Source: Halisarca cf. caerulea (taxonomy: Eukaryota > Porifera > Demospongiae > Chondrillida > Halisarcidae). Taken from it: a stretch of 64,000 bases of DNA. The notes beneath the pieces were generated by a model that saw only the letters and a list, made by a program, of their open reading frames with translations, was not told the DNA's origin and searched no databases. Shown here piece by piece: positions 61,514-64,000 of this stretch (its first letter is position 1; each line of letters begins with the position of its first letter). The position numbers and the translations under genes are program-made. The stretch covers positions 2,246,543 through 2,310,542 of the forward strand of contig CAUJGJ010000376.1 of NCBI GenBank assembly GCA_963170055.1, written 5' to 3'.

Positions 61514-63622
61514 CTAATGAGTAAAGTTTATTGAATCATATTCAACTACTTGCTTCTTTATTCCACTAAGCCATTGATGCAGTGTGATGAATCTTGACTT
61601 ATCTCTATCAAAATCCTACAAGGGAGACACAGGTACATGAGTCACTGTACAAAAATGTAAACTTCAGCTTCCAGGCTCTACCTTCACGTGCACCCCAAAA
61701 ATTTAGGTCAAACATGTGTTAAACTAGTATGTGCTTGATCAGAGATCAATGTAATTTCTGTTCACATGCAAGGAACAAGTTGATGCAGTATATAACAATC
61801 AAAGTGATTGCTGATGTCTGTCTTGAATTTACTTTTGTTTTGGACTTGCAATGATATGTGGCTTGCAGATTCATGCTTAGATTAGGGACAATAATGCTTT
61901 ACATGCTAATGAGATGGCTCTGGCCATAAGTTACAACATGTAGTCTAAACTCTCAATTGATGGCTTCTAAAAAAGAAATCTCTTCATCATGATGATCATT
62001 ATCTATCATCTTTCACTCACTTGGGTTTATGATACAATTTATGTGCATATACCACTATGTTACCTTTAACTGTCACTCTGAGGATTATTGGACAGGGACA
62101 TACCCAGGATTTTTTTCTACTGAGGAAAAATTATAGACATTGTATATAATATGCATAGGACACTGTATGCTGCTGAGTCAGATAGTGTAAAAATGAACTG
62201 TTCTATTTATGGTAACAAAATGGTATTGAGAAAATCGCTTCAAATATCATGAAGTGGGTAATAGTTTGGAGCTTTAAATCAAATTTGAAGCTTGGTACAA
62301 GATTACAAACCTTCTTTGCCTTCACTTTGGGGGAAAGAGGGAGTATTCCTGACTCTAGAAAATGTTTGTGATGATGTTCAGATCGACTAGTAAGCTTCTT
62401 AACCGAGGCAACTGCCTTGGTTGCCTCAATGGTGGGTACGCCCATGCTGGTTTCCTACCCACTCTAAAAGGCACATGTAACAAGCAATTCGAGTTTAAAA
62501 ACTCATGGGCTGCCTACAGCCCTGGAAACTTAAATCGCTTGGAAATTGTTGTCCTTCGCAAAACTAACACTTTCAAATGCTTTTCTGTTCTAAAGATGAT
62601 GAATCAGGAGCAAATACTCAAATTGCAGCAAAATGTAATTTTCACGAGTTTTATTTTCGTGATGTAAAGATTTTTTTGTTTTTTTTTCTGGACCGTTTCA
62701 TGTTCAGATTGTGCTTTTGCTGAGTTCAATGCTCCATTCCTTGGAGAATTTTGTTATAGCATGCTGTTTTCCCAACTGTAGTGTATATTTGGTAAAATTT
62801 TCGCAGTCAAAGTTTCGCAAATCTGTACAATTCACAAATATAGCGAAAATATTACCTCGCGAAAATTTCCTGCTCTACAGTACATTGAAATATAGCCAAG
62901 AAATAGTGTACTGCCAAAAATGAATATGAAGTATCTCTTGTACATTAACAGTCCCAGTGACGGCAGACTGAGTACAAGTACACTGCATATGTCAAAGTAA
63001 ACCCATCCAAGGATAATGTTCGGCATGAGGGAAAGTAGGGCTTATATTCTCAAAAGCAACTCACATTTTGAACTAGTGCATATTTATCCCGAATTTGTTG
63101 GTGGATGTCCTGTGATAGAAATGCAAAATACACAGTGAATGTACTATACGCCTATTATGGTATATGAAACTTTACCTTGTAAGTACATCTAACCTTATAT
63201 TCAGGTGAATCAGGTTCATGATTCTCTAACTGCTCAGTGAGCCTAGTGAATTCTGACACAACACCATTTACTTTTTCAAACAGTTTGAGGTACCCTTTGT
63301 GATGCTTATTAAATAGCTCCTTCAGTTCAGCTCTTTCTTCTGGTGTTGTTATTTGCCTATTATACAAAATCATGAACAAGAGCAGAAATAAACCATCCAC
63401 CTTATAATGTTCCACATTATTTCTATAGCCTATCTACGTATGTACTGTACATGTGTGTACTATATACAAGTAGTACAATCACTGGTTGAGAATCAACAAT
63501 GTAAGGATAGTTGAGAGAATACCTATGCGATTCATATTCAGGAAGATAAAGAGGGGACACAACCTCCATTGACTTGGGATTACAGCTATCACCTCTTTCA
63601 TCAGATATTTGTCTGTTCTTTC
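61514..63622 (-). CDS. ELL-type OCEL domain protein, last four exons (partial)
   Basis: Minus-strand exons 63622-63523, 63356-63176, 63109-63065 and 61615-61514 join in agreeing phases to 141 codons plus stop; the gene continues beyond the window. The sequence reads SMEVVSPLYLPEYESHRQIT, TPEERAELKELFNKHHKGYL, KLFEKVNGVVSEFTRL, DIHQQIRDKYALVQ, DRDKSRFITLHQWLSGIKKQ. It follows the OCEL domain shared by RNA polymerase II elongation factor ELL and occludin (human ELL: YNAEYDEYRALHARVE ... VLQEYQKIKQ ... EEKYRCEYLHNKLAHIKRLI). An ELL relationship is favoured because the domain closes the protein just after the last helix and because occludin is a chordate tight-junction protein. ELL raises the catalytic rate of Pol II in super-elongation complexes; OCEL binds EAF/AFF-type partners. 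The 1.45-kb intron between the last two exons holds a TIR element. Confidence 0.78.
62093..62446. mobile_element. TIR element family A, diverged copy (354 bp)
   Basis: Left end CAGGGACATACCCAGG followed by 'atttttttctactgagg', as in 12312-12726; right end 'ggcaactgccttggttgcc' and GGTGGGTACGCCCATG, whose reverse complement is CATGGGCGTACCCACC. No clear target duplication. In the last intron of the ELL-type gene. Confidence 0.75.
62640..62885. repeat. Probable MITE remnant
   Basis: Several 'ttttcgc'/'gcgaaaat' phrases in opposite orientation (62640-62665, 62795-62870), ending 'cgcgaaaatttcctgctctacagta', typical of a TIR end. The left terminus is not resolved. In an ELL-type gene intron. Confidence 0.45.
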
Positions 63623-63896
63623 CTGACATAGGCCAAGAAGAAAGCAAGCAAATAACACAATGGAATAGTCATGATTCAAATCAGTAGCACATGTACCAAC
63701 TGATCCACAAATAATCTGAGTATGAATCTACTCAGACGAACATGAAAATTCACAATTAGTATATACAAAGGACATACTACAGTGGAGACATCTGCTTCAT
63801 CCTTTGCAGGGAGGATGTCTCCTTTAGGTGCTCATAATATAGGGAGAAATTTCAAAAGTGCAAGCTGTATTCTTTGTAGAGAGGTTTATTACATAT

Positions 63897-64000
63897 AGTG
63901 GAACCTCTTATACAATGACATACACTCCCTTACAGCAAAAACCTCTCTGTAACAGACTGCCTTTGTGGTCCGAATGGATTGCTGTACACATAAAATGGCC
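63897..64000. mobile_element. Left end of a pogo/Tigger-like element, cut by window edge
   Basis: TAGTGGAACCTCTTATACAA after a TA, with 'aaaacctctctgtaacagactg' inside, resembles the ends of the TA-flanked elements at 11687, 18923 and 20768. The right end is outside the window. Confidence 0.45.

Overview
The window is nuclear DNA of an early-branching animal, most likely a sponge or a similarly simple invertebrate. It is AT-rich and has GT-AG introns. Its genes are metazoan-type (DDX59, MORN1, PMVK, CFAP141, PRKCSH, an ELL-type OCEL protein). It also has an intronless TRAF-like gene and many short inverted-repeat transposons and decayed non-LTR retroelements. The species assignment is inference. 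No bacterial operons, CRISPR arrays or tRNA genes were found.

Layout. About 348-6600 (+) is the 3' two thirds of a DDX59-type DEAD-box helicase: 13 exons whose phases all agree, with very long CA tracts in two introns. From 6.6 to 11.9 kb lie a 618-bp TIR element, a dead reverse-transcriptase element (minus strand, 8.17-10.41 kb) and a pogo/Tigger-like MITE. An ABC exporter with an unusual N-terminal extension occupies 11981-15983 (+), interrupted by a 200-N assembly gap. A perfect 40-bp minisatellite follows. MORN1 (+) runs from 17816 to 29689 in 12 exons, with several MITEs and palindromes in its introns.

From 30.6 to 39.2 kb is a graveyard of at least five decayed retroelement fragments plus a hAT-like MITE. 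Next come an intronless TRAF-like gene (40412-41710, +), phosphomevalonate kinase (42923-45271, +, 3 exons) and a CFAP141-like axonemal gene (about 47351-48511, +, tiny exons). A decayed APE-type LINE (49.96-52.42 kb, minus) and a 5-kb gene-poor stretch follow. Glucosidase II beta (57674-59092, +, no intron) faces an unrecognised single-pass membrane protein gene (59551-60111, minus). The right end carries the last four exons of an ELL-type gene on the minus strand, running out of the window.

The genes serve unrelated housekeeping roles: RNA helicase, isoprenoid synthesis, ER glycoprotein quality control, transcription elongation, ciliary structure and innate-type signalling. They do not form one pathway. 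MORN1 and CFAP141 fit an organism with motile cilia or flagella. The most unusual items are the ABC protein, whose N-terminal segment resembles the tail of a gluzincin-type peptidase domain, and a family of palindromic elements found near three start codons. Exon coordinates were worked out by hand from splice consensus, reading phase and remembered similarity to animal homologues, not by alignment software.
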